The notes below the pieces were generated by a model. The model was given only the letters and a program-made list of their open reading frames with translations, did no database searches and was not told where the DNA came from. A DNA stretch of 64,000 nucleotides from Macrotis lagotis (Eukaryota > Chordata > Mammalia > Peramelemorphia > Peramelidae), in NCBI RefSeq assembly GCF_037893015.1, contig NC_133660.1, positions 285,545,078 through 285,609,077 on the forward strand. Reading direction: 5' to 3'. Both the position numbers and the translations under genes were made by a program. Position 1 is the first letter of the stretch. Each line of letters opens with the position of its first letter. This document shows, piece by piece, positions 22,883-34,129 of this stretch.

Positions 22883-24101
22883 TATCTCCCCTTGTTTTTC
22901 ATTTAGGGCCAGGGGATCTGGATAGTCATAATAAACACTGAGTAGGGAACGGACACGAAATGCATAGGGGATTTTTTTTTATACATGGGGTCCAGGAGAT
23001 CTGTGGGGACCAGAAGTGGGGGAAATGTCCAGTGTCAGGGAGAAAAGGGCAGGGAGAAGTGTGTGGGGTTTGAGGTCGTTCTAATCTTAGGTCCAGGGTA
23101 TAAGGTTCTGAAATTCTGGGGCCAGTAAGCAGGGAAGAGAGATGCATCATGACTCATGGGTAAAAGAATGGGGGGGGGGAATAAGTGCACACCGAGGGGT
23201 GACCCATGCTTCGGGGGTATTCAGCAGGAACAGCATAGTAATGAGGACTTGGTGAAGAGACAAGTGTTCTCTAGGTTTAAAGTCCATTGCTCTTTTTGCC
23301 AAGGTGAGGAGCTCGTCCTGGAGCACTGCGGGGGGGGGGGGGGGGGGGGATTGCCTCCTCCCCCTCCATCCTCTGCATCTTGGGTCTCCTCTATTGTTGT
23401 TTAGAGACATTCTTTGCATTCTTTTGGTCCGGGCTGCTACAGAGCTAGGCGATCTGGAAGCCAGAAGGGGGGGGTGCTGCTCCTTGTCAGATCAGATGGT
23501 CGAGACTCTACAGTGGGGCAGTGCAACCTGTGGGAAAAACACAAGCAAACCCTCTCCCCTGCGTTAGGATGGGGAGGACCAAGGACCAAGGCCAGGGCTT
23601 GCAATTCTGCCCGTTGCACAGACTGGGTATGGGGGCTCCTGTGAGTGAATAAAACAGATCCGTTACTAGATTACATAGTCCAGGTGCTTTCTGTTTGTGT
23701 CTGTAAAGTCTACATAAGCCTGTGGAATGGGTCCAGGGGCCGGAAATGAGAAGGGGAACCTGACAGGGAGTGCTGAAATCCCCTTGAGAAAGGGGGAAGG
23801 GTGGATAATGGTTATCAATAGACCCAGCAAAAATCTCTCATCTGACAGGCATTCGGGAAGTTGTTAGCTGCTGCTGAGGGGGCAGGTGGAGTATCTTGAT
23901 GTTTCAGGGGAGGCTGGATCCAGCCGTCTTCTCCAGGCAACTCAGGGTAAAGATGAGGAGGCTTTGGGGGGGGGTTGTCTGGTGGAGGCTCCAGGGAGGG
24001 TTTAGAAAGAGGGGGGCAAGTGGATTTCTCATCAGTTTGAGTGCCCTCATCACAGACCTCAGTGAGGTGGCACGGGCTCTCTGCCCTGGCCTTTTCTGCA
24101 T

Positions 24102-24416
24102 CTAAAGCTGCCTGTAGAATATCTTGAGGATTTTCCTCTCTCCCTGAAAGGCAGGCATGTATTGCAGTGACAATAGGATAGAAGGGCAGCAGGGGAGAAA
24201 AGTCACCCGGACCTCAGCTCTGCAGGCAAGTGTCAAAACATGCCCCCAACCATCAGGATCCAGGATGTGACCAGCTTCAATCCAAGGGGCTAAAACAAAA
24301 AGCGCCTGGAGTGTTATCTTACGTTCTTTTTCAGAGCATTTCAGGTGACTGGAACTTAGGAGTTGTTTAAGAACCCGTGCTTGCCTATCTTGGGAAGAAG
24401 GGGGAAGATTCCCCAT
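24102..24416 (-). pseudogene. gag-like N-terminal remnant of the endogenous retrovirus
   Basis: An ATG lies 136 bases after the primer site and opens a 104-codon frame beginning Met-Gly-Asn, a myristoylation-type start as in retroviral matrix proteins. The frame stops at 24104-24102, but a second frame stays open across that point into a proline-rich stretch down to about 23850, so a one-base shift broke the gene. No capsid, protease or polymerase domain is readable before the 3' LTR. Confidence 0.55.
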
Positions 24417-24551
24417 TAGGATAAGGGACTACAGGGGGCTCTGAGGGGCCACTGGGGCAGGGGATTGTCGAGAGACCGGTCCATATGGGGCACTTACCTT
24501 AGCCAGCAAGGATGAGTGCAAGTCTGAAGCGTCCTTCAGAATGGGGGGGGA

Positions 24552-24569
24552 TCCTGAGTTTTGGCACCA
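24552..24569 (-). promoter_or_regulatory. Primer-binding site, tRNA-Phe-like
   Basis: On the minus strand TGGTGCCAAAACTCAGGA starts two bases after the LTR. It matches the tRNA-Phe primer site known from rodent IAP elements at 15 of 18 positions. Position and match together make it a credible primer site. Confidence 0.72.
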
Positions 24570-24571
24570 TT

Positions 24572-24993
24572 TGTTGTGGCTTGCTTCACCTTGGGGCCCA
24601 CAGCGGGGACCTCCCTCCCCAAGGGGAGCTGAGAATAAGGAGTCAAGCCACCACTGCATTATGCTTCCAGCTCAATTTTATTACTGCTTAGCTATTACAT
24701 ATATACTGTTAGGTCTTCCAGGGTAGAACAAAGAATAAAGAGGTAATTGGGGGAGCACACAAGTGGGGCACATACAGCATCTTGCATTACAGGATAAGGG
24801 GGTACATTGCGGGGAGGTGGTAAAACACACAGCTGTGTCTAGTGACCTTGGTCTGTGAGGTAGAATGTCCAGCTCCCAAGGAGTCTGGTGCACCTTATCT
24901 CTAAGGGTGGCATGCCAGCTCCTGAGTCTGTCCAGGTGGCAGTTTACTTGGAAGTGATTTGTGTCATGGATGTTAGAATAGCCAGTGTTCCCA
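24572..24993 (-). repeat. Complete 5' LTR
   Basis: 422 bp on the minus strand, starting TGGGAACAC and ending CCACAACA, so TG...CA termini are present. A TATATATG element (about 24700) precedes an AATAAAA signal (about 24676), followed by a GC-rich R/U5 part, as expected for an LTR. Confidence 0.8.
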
Positions 24994-25000
24994 CATTTGG

Positions 25001-25425
25001 GCAAAGTCTTTTTTAATTTAATACAATTCGAATCATTCATTTTACACCTTGTAATACTTTCTATCTATTGTTTAGTCATAAATTATTTCCTTATTCAAAG
25101 ACATGTCAGGCAAATCATTCTCCATTCCCCTAACTTTCTTATGATGTTATCCTCATGTCTAAATCAGGTACCCATTTTGACCTTATCTTAATATACAATG
25201 TGACCTTCTGATCTATACTTTGCTCTGCATTTACCCGAAATCAACATCTATTCCTTGGTTTTGCCTGTTTTCTCAGCAGTTTTTTGCCAAGAATTGAATA
25301 AAAGATTGTATCTTTAGATTTAATCAAACACTAAGTTATTATGGTCATTTGCTACTGTGTCTTGTGTGTATAAATCTATTCCCATGATTCACCACTCTGT
25401 TTCTTAGTCAGTATCCATGAAAGGG
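25001..25425 (-). mobile_element. L1 ORF2 fragment
   Basis: The text parallels 34250-34620 of the larger L1 (AGTCATAAATTATTTCC, ATGTCTAAATCAGGTACCCA, CTTAGTCAGTATC). It is decayed and on the minus strand, adjacent to the retroviral LTR. Confidence 0.7.
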
Positions 25426-26317
25426 ACTCAGTAAATCACAGGGTGAAATCTCCAGAGATTGTCTAACCAAGGGGCAGAAGGACGTCTGTGGGTACGCATG
25501 TATAAATCTATAGCTCCCAAGGCTACACAGATGAATTTTTCTAATCAGGACTTATGTAGAGCACACTATTAGCTCAAAGAAAAAATATTGACTTAAATAT
25601 TATAATTGGATTTCTTAGAGAATATTTCCCTCTTTCCACCCTAAATGAACTTCAGAGCACATCTTGTCAAAGATTTCTGTTCTATAGGATGAATGGCACA
25701 TATAGTACATATTGAGAAATGAATATAGAAGACAATTTGAGGAAGGAAAGGTCACTGTTAACTAGGAATAATGACCAATGTTTTTTCACAGAAGTTGGTA
25801 CCTGAGGATTGTCGGAAGGAAAGATAAATTGGAAAAACAACCCAAGTATGGGGCACAGTCTGGTTAAAGGCATGCAAGTGGGAGATTGAGAGACAAGTTT
25901 GGACTGAAGAGAGATGGCATAAGGGGAATCATGAGAATAGAGTTTGATTGGAGTCAATTTATGGAGGGTTTGCTATGCCTGGTACACAGGAAGAGTATGT
26001 CTTTGATCCTAGAGTCAAGAGAAAACACTGGAGAGTTTTTAAGTAGGAAAAATCAGAAATCACATTTGAATCACTTTTCCAGGCCGAACATCCTGGGAAA
26101 TCAAGGTTCTGCTCAAGAGAAAGCCTCTCAGGGCAGGAATTGTCAAATGGCAGGTATTCAGGTCACTCACAGCTGGATACTCCTTGTAGTGAGGACAGCA
26201 TCAGGTAAATGGGCACAGGTTCTCTGGGACTCTATTTTAAGTGCATTTTGTATTTGTTGATCTGGGTTTGTGTGGTCTCCCCAGGTAATATGTGAACATT
26301 GGGAGATCAAAACTGCC
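25426..26317. other. Unassigned stretch
   Basis: No exon or named repeat was seen. This is one place where the missing last SLC22 exon could hide. Confidence 0.4.
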
Positions 26318-26735
26318 TGGATTTTGCCTTTCTATCTCCCTATTCATCATTTTTTATAGTACAATAATAATCTATCATATTGCATCAGCTTTTTCATTCA
26401 TTCTTGAATTGATTGACATGCCCTCAATTACTTATTCTTTGTCACCACCAAAAGAACTGCCAGAAATATTTTTGTACAAATAGATATTTTCTTCTTAATT
26501 AATAAAAATCTCTTTGGGATATAGACTTAGTAGTGGTATTGCTGGATCAAAGTGTATTCATAGTTCAATTGACCTTTGGGTAAAGTTCCAAATTGTTTTC
26601 CTGAATGATGGATCAGGTCACACCTCTACCAACAGTACGTTAGTGTCCCACTTTTCCCACATCCCCTCCAACAATTATCAAGTTTCTTTACTGCTGCATT
26701 AGCTAAATGTTAGGTATGAGGTGGTACAGAGAGGA
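26318..26735 (-). mobile_element. L1 ORF2 3' fragment
   Basis: Minus-strand L1 text matching 30180-30560: TTTTTGTACAAATAGAT, TAGTGGTATTGCTGGATCAA, GTTAGTGTCCC and TTAGGTATGAGGTGGTAC. Confidence 0.78.
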
Positions 26736-27982
26736 TTAGTAAGTATTTAATTAACATGTATTCATAGATTCACACTAATGAAATCTCTTGGAAGCTTAGG
26801 GTACATACAGAGCCATGGATGCATTGCCTCTAGACATACCCTTTCTTCTGTGGGAAATGGAGAAATCAGCTGGGTTTGGAGTTGAAGACCTGGGGTCAGA
26901 TCTCAGATCTTCTACTTTTGTAAGACCCTGACCCACTTTTGATCTGCTTCTTCAATAATGAAATGAATGGATTAGACTCGATAACCTCTAATGTATATGA
27001 ACTAGGAAGGACCTCATATGTCCAGTGACTGAAAGATTATAACTCCCAAGGTCACAACTGGTTAGTTGGAACATGGATCCAGGTCTTTATAGTCAAAGTT
27101 GAATGCTTTTCCATGTTACTGTAGGACATCTGACACTTTTTATCTCCCTCAGTGCCTCTCCATCCCTATCCTGATACCTGATATTCAGGAAACATTGAAG
27201 AGCCCTATACCCTTTCTTCACTCTATTCTCCCTTGGTTTCCTAGACCTTCTTGGTGTCCTCCTACCTCCCTGATCATTCTTTCTATTTCTTTAATTAGCT
27301 TCTCATACTCCTACTTACTCAATGGGAATGGAAAGCATAATAGTGTTGTTAGGTTTTATTGTATGAAGGCATTACAATAGTATACTGGGTATTGTGGATA
27401 CAAAGATGAAGTCTTTGTATGATGGAGGAGCTTACCATCTATACAAATAATATATATTCTTTTCTTTTCTGTTCTTCTCTTAGAAGAATAGATAAACTCC
27501 TTAGGCCTGGTTGAACTGACTAAAGCTGTTAAGAATGATGCCTATCCTATCAGTGTCCTCCCTCCTATCAGATACCTCCCTCTCTCCATTCAAACATACC
27601 CCACCACTCTTTCCCAGCTCTGGGAAGGTACTAAAAACAATACTGATTTTGCTCCTGGAATGGCTTGTCAATCATTTTCCCTGTGGCTCCACACACCCTC
27701 CCTGTGACTCTCCAGACCTAAACCTTCTTAGACTCCTATAATTCTCTCACATGTTTTCTTTCCCTTATAGGATTTAAACTCTTTAAGAGTAGATACTGAT
27801 CACTTGCAAATTTCTTTCCCAAGTATTTAGCACAAAGTTTTATTAAGCACACAGTAATTATTAAATAAATCCATACACACATGCATTCACTCCTCTAATT
27901 CAGTTTCCTATTTTTACAGATGAGGAAAATGAAGCTGGGAAAAGTTAAGTGACCTTCCCAAGATTCCACAGGCAGTACTCAC
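26736..27982. other. Old SINE remnants, otherwise unassigned
   Basis: MIR/THER-type fragments lie at about 26840-26990, 27000-27110 and 27890-27970 (ACAGATGAGGAAAATGAAGC). 27120-27880 is CT-rich without a recognised gene. The final SLC22 exon may lie in this stretch but I could not identify it. Confidence 0.45.
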
Positions 27983-28189
27983 CCATGTTGTATATCTTGG
28001 ATGGTGTCAGGCATTGGCTGGTTCTGGGTTTCAGGGAGGAAGAAAAAGACCACAAGACTGGAAGTGATGGCCATAAATACAAAGATGATCTGAGGCAGAA
28101 CTGGAAAGTAGCGCTTCAGTATATTCACCAATGGGGCTAATATCGCCCCAATCCGATCTACTGTGAGAATCAATCCACAGCTCATGCTT
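27983..28189 (-). CDS. SLC22A: SLC22 exon 9 (TM11-TM12 and PET motif)
   Basis: This 207-bp exon encodes TM11, TM12 and the start of the C-terminal tail. It follows acceptor TTTGTCCTCACAG and ends at CATGG|GTGAGT. One base completes the Arg codon from exon 8, 68 codons follow and two bases remain, so it is phase 2 at both ends. Visible pieces are DRIGAILAPLVNIL, the hydrophobic run before LPET, and PETQNQPMPDTIQD, the near-invariant C-terminal signature of SLC22 proteins. It is open throughout. The last coding exon should start with one base of a split codon and lie at lower coordinates; I could not find it. Confidence 0.93.
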
Positions 28190-28290
28190 CTGTGAGGACA
28201 AAGAAGATCTGTTTGTCCCACTTTCAACTCCTTCCCCTTCTCCCCTGTTAATTCTGGAGCACTAAATATTCATGGAGCATTGAAATTCTT

Positions 28291-28457
28291 TTTTTCTTTT
28301 CACTTTTTTCTTCTTTTTTTTGAAAGGCAATGGGGTTAAGTAACTTGCCCAAGATCACACAACTAGGTAATCATTAAGTGTTTAAGTATGGATTCGAACT
28401 CAAGTCCTCCTGACTGCAGGGACAGTGCTTCTATCCACTGCACCACCTAGCTGCCCT
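28291..28457 (-). mobile_element. tRNA-derived SINE
   Basis: It is flanked by a perfect 16-bp target duplication GAGCATTGAAATTCTT at 28275-28290 and 28458-28473. It lies in the SLC22 intron just upstream of exon 9. Confidence 0.95.
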
Positions 28458-28473
28458 GAGCATTGAAATTCTT

Positions 28474-29499
28474 AAAAAACTACAGGAAGCTTGAGTTTCC
28501 TAGAATTTATACATCTGAAGGAAAAGAAACTATTCTTAAAACTCCAAATGATCATCTCATCAAGTTAGCAGATATATTAGTTTGATCTTCCCTCAACATC
28601 TTTATTTATATTTTTCTTTTCTTCTGGTACCTATAGGTTTTCTCCTATCTCTATTCCTAGTACAATATGTGCTACTTCAGGTTAGGGGTCATTGAGGTAT
28701 GTATTGCCTTGAAAAGTTGGGAAAACTATAGCCACAAAGACAGCAAAACAGAATTATCAGAAGACACATGTTCCCCCTCTCCCCATCTTCTTTGTAAAGG
28801 TCAGAAGTCCAATGCATAGAATATGGTGGGTATTTCAGACCTTTTCAATGCCCTGATCAGTTTTACTGATTTTTCCCTCTTCTTTCTCTTTTTCTGCTAT
28901 AATTATTATTTGTTATATGGGATGGGTTGCTAAAAGGATGAGAGGGAGAAGAAAAATAAGGAGAAATTTAAGTGATATTAAAACAATAAATATCACCACA
29001 TTTAAAAGAAAGTACTCCACTTCACAATGAAATTCTTCCTTCTTTCCTCCCTTTTCTTTTCACTCCTATCATTCTCACTCTAATCGTCTTTTACCCTCCA
29101 TCTCTCTTTTCTTATTCCTTCCTTCTTTCCTTCCTTCCTTTCTTCCTCTTCTGCAGACAGCCTAACACAAAGGATAGGACCTTGGGTCTGAATACATGAA
29201 CTTTGGTATGCACTTACATACAATCAGAGAGCTCAGTGGTCATCTAATTCAACTCATGCTTAAAGAAATTCCCCTTATAATTCACCCACAGTGGCTGTCC
29301 AGCATCAATTTGAAGGTCTCCAAGGAGAAGGGATTCACCACTTTTTTAAAGCAACTCATCAAGAACCCATTTGGGAACAACTGTAATTGATAGGAAACTT
29401 TCCTGTTATCAAGGCTCAATATGCCCTTGAACATTCACCAATACAGCCCTTCAGATATTAAAATTCCAGGCCTCCTAATCATCTTTTCTTTATTTTCTT
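28474..29499. other. Unassigned intron sequence with a CTTC tract
   Basis: No gene was seen. A CTTC/TTCC tract lies at about 29110-29150, and an old SINE-like piece (AGCTCAGTGGTCATCTAATT) at about 29225-29400. Confidence 0.45.
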
Positions 29500-29987
29500 T
29501 TAAGGAAAGATTTTATTTATTTTGAGTTTTACAATGTTTCCCCCATTCTTGCTTCCCTCTCCCCCCCCCACCACAGAAGGCATTCTGTTAGTGTTCACAT
29601 TGGTTCCATTGTTATACATTGATTTCAGTTGAATGTGATGACAGAGAAATCATATCCTTAAGGAAGAAATATAAAGTATGAGCTAGTAAAATTACATAAT
29701 AATATAATGCTTTTTTTCTAATTTGATGGTAATAGTCTTTGGTCTTTGTTCAAAGTCCATAGTTCTTTTTCTGGATACAGATAGTATTCTGCATCGCAGA
29801 TAGCTCAAAATTGTCCCCAGTTGTTGCACTAAAGGGATGAGCAAGTCCATCAGGGTTGATCATCACTTCCATGTTGCTGTTAGTGTATACAATGTTTTTC
29901 TGATTCTGCTCATCTCACTCAGCATCAGTTCATGCAAATCTTCCCAGGCTTCCCTGAATTCCCATATTCCCATCCCTCCTAGTTTCT

Positions 29988-30149
29988 TTTTTTTTTTTTT
30001 TTTTTTAGGTTTTTGCAAGGCAATGGGTTTAAGTGGCTTGCCTAGGGCCACACAGCTAGGTAATTATTAAGTGTCTGAGACCACATTTGAACTCAGGTCC
30101 TCCTGACTCCAGGGCCAGTGCTCTATCCACTGTGCCACCTAGCCACCCC
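29988..30149 (-). mobile_element. tRNA-derived SINE in L1
   Basis: Perfect 15-bp target duplication TCCCTCCTAGTTTCT at 29973-29987 and 30150-30164. Confidence 0.95.
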
Positions 30150-31447
30150 TCCCTCCTAGTTTCTAACAGAATAATAGTGTTCCATGACATACATATACCA
30201 CAGTTTGTTAAGCCATTCCCCAACTGAAAGACATTCACTTAATTTCCAATTTTTTGCCACCACAAACAGGGCTGCAATAAATATTTTTGTACAAGTGATG
30301 TTTTTACCCTTTTTTATCATCTCTTTAGGGTATAGACCCAGTAGTGCTATTGCTGGGTCAAAGGGTATGCACATTTTTGTTGCTCTTTGGGCATAATCGC
30401 AAATTACTCTCCAGAAAGATTGGATGAGTTCACAACTCCACCAAAAATGCATTAGTGTCCCAGATTTCCTACATCCCTTCCAGCATTGATCATTGTCCTT
30501 TCTGGTCATATTGGCCAGTCTGAGAGGTATGAGGTGGTACCTCAGAGATGCTTTAATTTGCATTTCTCTAATAAGTAATGATTTGGAGCAATTTTTCATA
30601 TGACTATGAATTGCTTTGATTTTCTTAGCTGTAAATTGCCTTTGCATATCCTTTGACCTTTTGTCAATTGGGTAATGGCTTGTTTGTTTGTTGAAAATTT
30701 GAGGGACCCAAGATGTCAACAAGAAGGGATTGAGTCTTAGGAGCTCTCTGATAAAATTCATCAGCTAAGGACTCTAACTAAACTTTCAAGAGACAGAACC
30801 CACAGAGGTACCCAGAGAGGCAGTTCTCCTACTCAAGGTAACCTGGAAAAGAGCAGAAAGGCTCTGCTCCCCGGGATCAGAGAGGCGGCCTGCCAGAGGG
30901 GTGGCCCTCCAGAGCCAAAGAACTTCAGTCTCCCGGAGGCAGCCCCAAGGTGCTGGGAGCCTCGGATCACAGCAGCGGGGGAGTCTCCTGAGCTGCACCC
31001 TGAGGAGCACCGGGCACAAAGTGGGGGAACAGCAGGAGGACATTTACCAGAATGAGCACGTGGAGCCCAGCACTCAGGGCACACAGGGAGCAGCATGGTC
31101 GTTCCCCAGCCCTGATCCAGGAAACAGAAGCAGGCGGAGCCAGTAAACAGGAGACCCCAGGGGATGAGCCCATTGACCTGAGGGAGGGGAGTGAAGAGAG
31201 ACTGCAGAGCTCTGTCCTTGGCCCCTGGAACAGGACTCTGGCGCTCTGACCACATTCAGATCCTGATCCCAGTCTAGGCCCCCCCATAGAACAGCAGGGA
31301 CTCCCCCCACCTCGGCCCCGTGGCAGAGGGGGGGCGCTTATGGTCATTCACAGACCAGGAGGGAGGACAGAGCCTCACACACTGAGACCCTTGTGGGAGT
31401 GTCCCAAAAGCTCAGGAAGCACCCCAAACCAGGCCCAGGCTGGGAAA

Positions 31448-32554
31448 ATGAGCAAGCAAAGAAACAAAAAGAAGACTATTGAGAAATATTTTGCAAATGA
31501 GCCCAAGAAGGATCAAAATACTCAGTCTGAAGATGAGGAAGCACAAGCTCCTGCATCTAAAGACTCCAAGAAAAACAGAAATTGGGCTCAGGCTATGACA
31601 GAGCTCAAAAAAGGCTTTGAAAATCAAATGAGGGAGCTGGAAGAAAAACTGGGAAAATAAAGGAGAGAGATGCAGGAAAAACATGAAAATGAAGTCAGCA
31701 GCTTAGTCGAGGAACTCCAAAAAAATGCTGAAGAAAATAGCATGCTAAAAACCAGCTTAGGTCAGATGGATAAAACAGTTCAAAAAGTTATTGAGGAGAA
31801 GAATGCTTTAAAAAGCAAAATTGGGCAGATGGAAAAAGAGATAAGAAAACTCTCTGAGGAGAACAAATCCTTCAGACAAAGAATAGAATTCAGGGAGATT
31901 GATGAATTTAACAGAAATCAGGAAGCAATACTTCAAAACAAAAAAAATGAAAAATTAGAAGAAAATGTGAAATATCTCATTGAAAAAATAACTGATATGG
32001 AAAACAGACTTAGGAAAGATAATTTAAAAATTATTGGAATACCTGAAAGTCATGATCAGGAAAAGAGCCTTGACATCATTTTCAAAGAATTACTACAGGA
32101 AAATTGCCCTGATATTCTAGAAGCAGAGGGCATAATAGAAATGGAGAGAATCCACCGATCCCCCAGAGAAAGAGATCCCAAAAAACCAACCCCTAGGAAT
32201 ATTATAGCCAAGTTCCAGATCTCCCAAGTCAAAGAGAAAATACTACAAGCAGCAAGAAGGACACAGTTCAAATATCGTGGAGCTGCAGTCAGGATCACTC
32301 AGGACTTAGCAGCAGCTACATTGGAAGCTCCTAGGGCTTGGAATACAATATACCAGAAGGCAAAAGAGCTTAGAATGCAGCCAAGAATGAACTACCCAGC
32401 AAGGCTGAATGTCCTCTTCCAGGGAAAAATATGGGCTTTCAATGAACCAGGGGAATTTCAAATGTTCCTTTTGGAATGGCCAGAGCTGAACAGAAGGTTT
32501 GATCTTCAGATACAGGACTCAGGTGAAGCATGGAGATTGGAGGAGAGGGGGTAA
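31448..32554 (+). pseudogene. HAL1/L1 ORF1 with one in-frame stop
   Basis: ORF1p is the RNA-binding trimeric chaperone of L1-type elements. The frame from ATG 31448 (MSKQRNKKKT) to the stop at 32554 is 368 codons, broken only by TAA at 31658-31660 (codon 71). From 31670 it stays open for 294 codons. A Lys/Glu-rich coiled coil with heptads covers about residues 55-160. An RNA-binding part follows with NLKIIGIPE and MERIHRSP, and a C-terminal domain with PRNIIAKF, KEKILQAARR and MNYPARLNVLFQGK, all standard L1 ORF1p landmarks. Only this copy in the window is nearly whole. Confidence 0.88.
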
Positions 32555-33024
32555 ATATGAGGGACTTAATGAGGATGAACTGCATGTATTCCTACATAGA
32601 AAATGACACTGATAATACTCATATGAACCTTCTCAGTTAACAGAGCAGGTAGAGAGAGCTTTTATAGTTGAAGCACAGTAGAAAGCTGAATTCGAAGATA
32701 AAATATGGTGTAAAAATGGAGTCAATAGAAAAAAAGGGAAATGGAATGAGAGAAAGAAAAAGGAGAGGGGGAATAGTCCAAGATATTTCACATAAGATTT
32801 TTTTTATTACAATGAGCTATTGCAATGATATGGAAGGGGGGAGGCAAGGGGGAATGAGGGAACCTTTGCTCTCATCAGAGATGGCTAGGAGAGGAAACAG
32901 CATATATACTCAATGGGGTATAGGCATCTGGAGTAAGAAGGAGCAGGGAGCAGGGGGAAGGGGTGGGGATGTGAATAAAGGAGGAGAGGATGGACCATAG
33001 GCGAAGAGTGGCCAGATATAATAC

Positions 33025-33180
33025 ATTTTCTTTCTTACTTCTTGCGAGGGGCTGGGATTGGAAGGCCTGCCCAGGACCACAGGGCCAGGTGGATTCTGGG
33101 CCTAAGGGGTGGTATGGGGGCTCAGTGCTTCTTGGCCTCAGGACCAGGGATCTGTCTGCTGCGCCACTCAGCGACCCTAC
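33025..33180 (-). mobile_element. GC-rich SINE variant in HAL1 (1 of 3)
   Basis: Reverse SINE wording in a GC-rich form: GGCCTGCCCAGGACCACAG to GCGCCACTCAGCGACCC. No target duplication seen. Confidence 0.6.
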
Positions 33181-33361
33181 AGCAGAGTCAGAGTGAAAGG
33201 AGAGAGAAAATAGAGTACATGGTAGTGGAGTAATAAGAAAGGAGAGAGTTGCGATCAGCAATGGCAATGATGGAAAAATATGGAAATAACTTTGGTGATG
33301 GACTTATCATAAAGAATGAGATCCACCCATGACAGAGTTGTTGGTGTTGGAACAAAGACTC

Positions 33362-33530
33362 AAGCACATTTTTTGTTATTATTATTTGGGGGAGGGTGCA
33401 GGGCAAGTGGAGCTGGGTGGCCTGCCTGGGGCCACATAGCGGGGTGATCTTTGGGTGTCTGGGGCCGGATTTGGACCCAGGTGCTCCTGGCTCAAGGGCC
33501 AATGCTCTGTCTGCCACCCAGCCACCCCTA
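33362..33530 (-). mobile_element. GC-rich SINE variant in HAL1 (2 of 3)
   Basis: GGTGGCCTGCCTGGGGCCAC to CCACCCAGCCACCCC, the same orientation as its neighbours. Confidence 0.65.
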
Positions 33531-33579
33531 CTATTATTACTATTTTATTTTATTTGGGGTCTTTTTTTTTTCCTTTCTT

Positions 33580-33730
33580 TTTTTTTTGGTTTTTGCAGGG
33601 CAGTGGGGATCGGGTGGGCTTGCATGTCACATGGCTGGGTGATTGTTGGGTTTACGAGGCTGGATATGGACGCAGGTGCTCATGGCTCCAGGGCTGGTGC
33701 TTTGTCCATTGCGCCACCTGGCCATACCTA
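33580..33730 (-). mobile_element. GC-rich SINE variant in HAL1 (3 of 3)
   Basis: GGTTTTTGCAGGGCAGTGGG to ATTGCGCCACCTGGCCA. Same orientation, diverged from the AT-richer common form. Confidence 0.7.
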
Positions 33731-33975
33731 CAATTATTACTATTATTTTTTTATTTTAATTTTTTTCTCTCCCCTTTACTTTTTTCGCCCATGCAAGTCT
33801 ATCTATATTCATGGGGGAGGAGGGGTATTTTGTTTACTTGTAAACAAGAATATTTTATTAATGTAAAAAACATTTGTACAAAATGAGAATAAAAAATAAA
33901 TTGAAAAAAAAGAAAATTTGACTCAGTTCTCTGTATATTTTAGAAATGAGTCCTTTGTCAGAAATATTAGTTGCA

Positions 33976-34129
33976 GGGGTGGCTAGGTGGCACAGAGTAT
34001 AGAGCACTGGCCCTGGAGTCAGGAGTACTTGAGTTCAAATCCAGCCTCAGACACTTAATAATTACCTAGCTGTGTGGCCTTGGGCAAGCCACTTAACCCC
34101 ATTGCCTTGCAAAAAGAAAAAAGAAAAAA
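33976..34129 (+). mobile_element. tRNA-derived SINE in L1
   Basis: Target duplication GAAATATTAGTTGCA (33961-33975) and GAAATACTAGTTGCA (34130-34144), 14 of 15 identical. Confidence 0.95.

Larger units (their letters stand above)
22590..24993 (-). mobile_element. Old, short endogenous retrovirus with truncated 3' LTR
   Basis: Two direct repeats of about 293 bp (22590-22882 and 24701-24993) differ by roughly 25-30 positions and bracket 1.7 kb. Read on the minus strand, the order is complete 5' LTR (24993-24572), a two-base gap, a primer-binding site, a leader, a gag-like frame, a purine tract and a 3' LTR lacking its last 130 bp. No pol or env wording is seen, so it is either heavily deleted or a non-autonomous element. 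A G-run of 20 lies at 23330-23349. A tRNA-Phe-type primer and a Met-Gly gag start suggest a class II (betaretrovirus-like) relative; that is inference. Confidence 0.78.
30703..33911 (+). mobile_element. HAL1-like element, copy B, nested in L1
   Basis: A plus-strand insertion splits the L1. GAAAATTTGA flanks it at 30693-30702 and 33912-33921. It has a 745-bp GC-rich leader starting GGGACCCAAGATG, a near-intact ORF1 (31448-32554) and a 3' region ending in AATAAAAAATAAATTG plus A's. The 3' region aligns with copy C at 50540-50600 (GATGGACTTAT, ATAAAGAATG). No ORF2 lies between. Three GC-rich SINE-like segments interrupt the 3' region. Confidence 0.85.

Noticed and set aside
23147..23660. Several overlapping short frames around the G-run
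   Set aside because: Low-complexity Gly/Pro peptides inside the retroviral interior; no conserved domain.
30156..30761. A 201-codon host gene on the minus strand
   Set aside because: The peptide is the C-terminus of L1 ORF2 (FIAALFVVAKNWK), spliced into by a HAL1 insertion at one end.
31412..31684. Reverse-strand frames across the HAL1 ORF1
   Set aside because: Shadows of ORF1 coding bias on the opposite strand.
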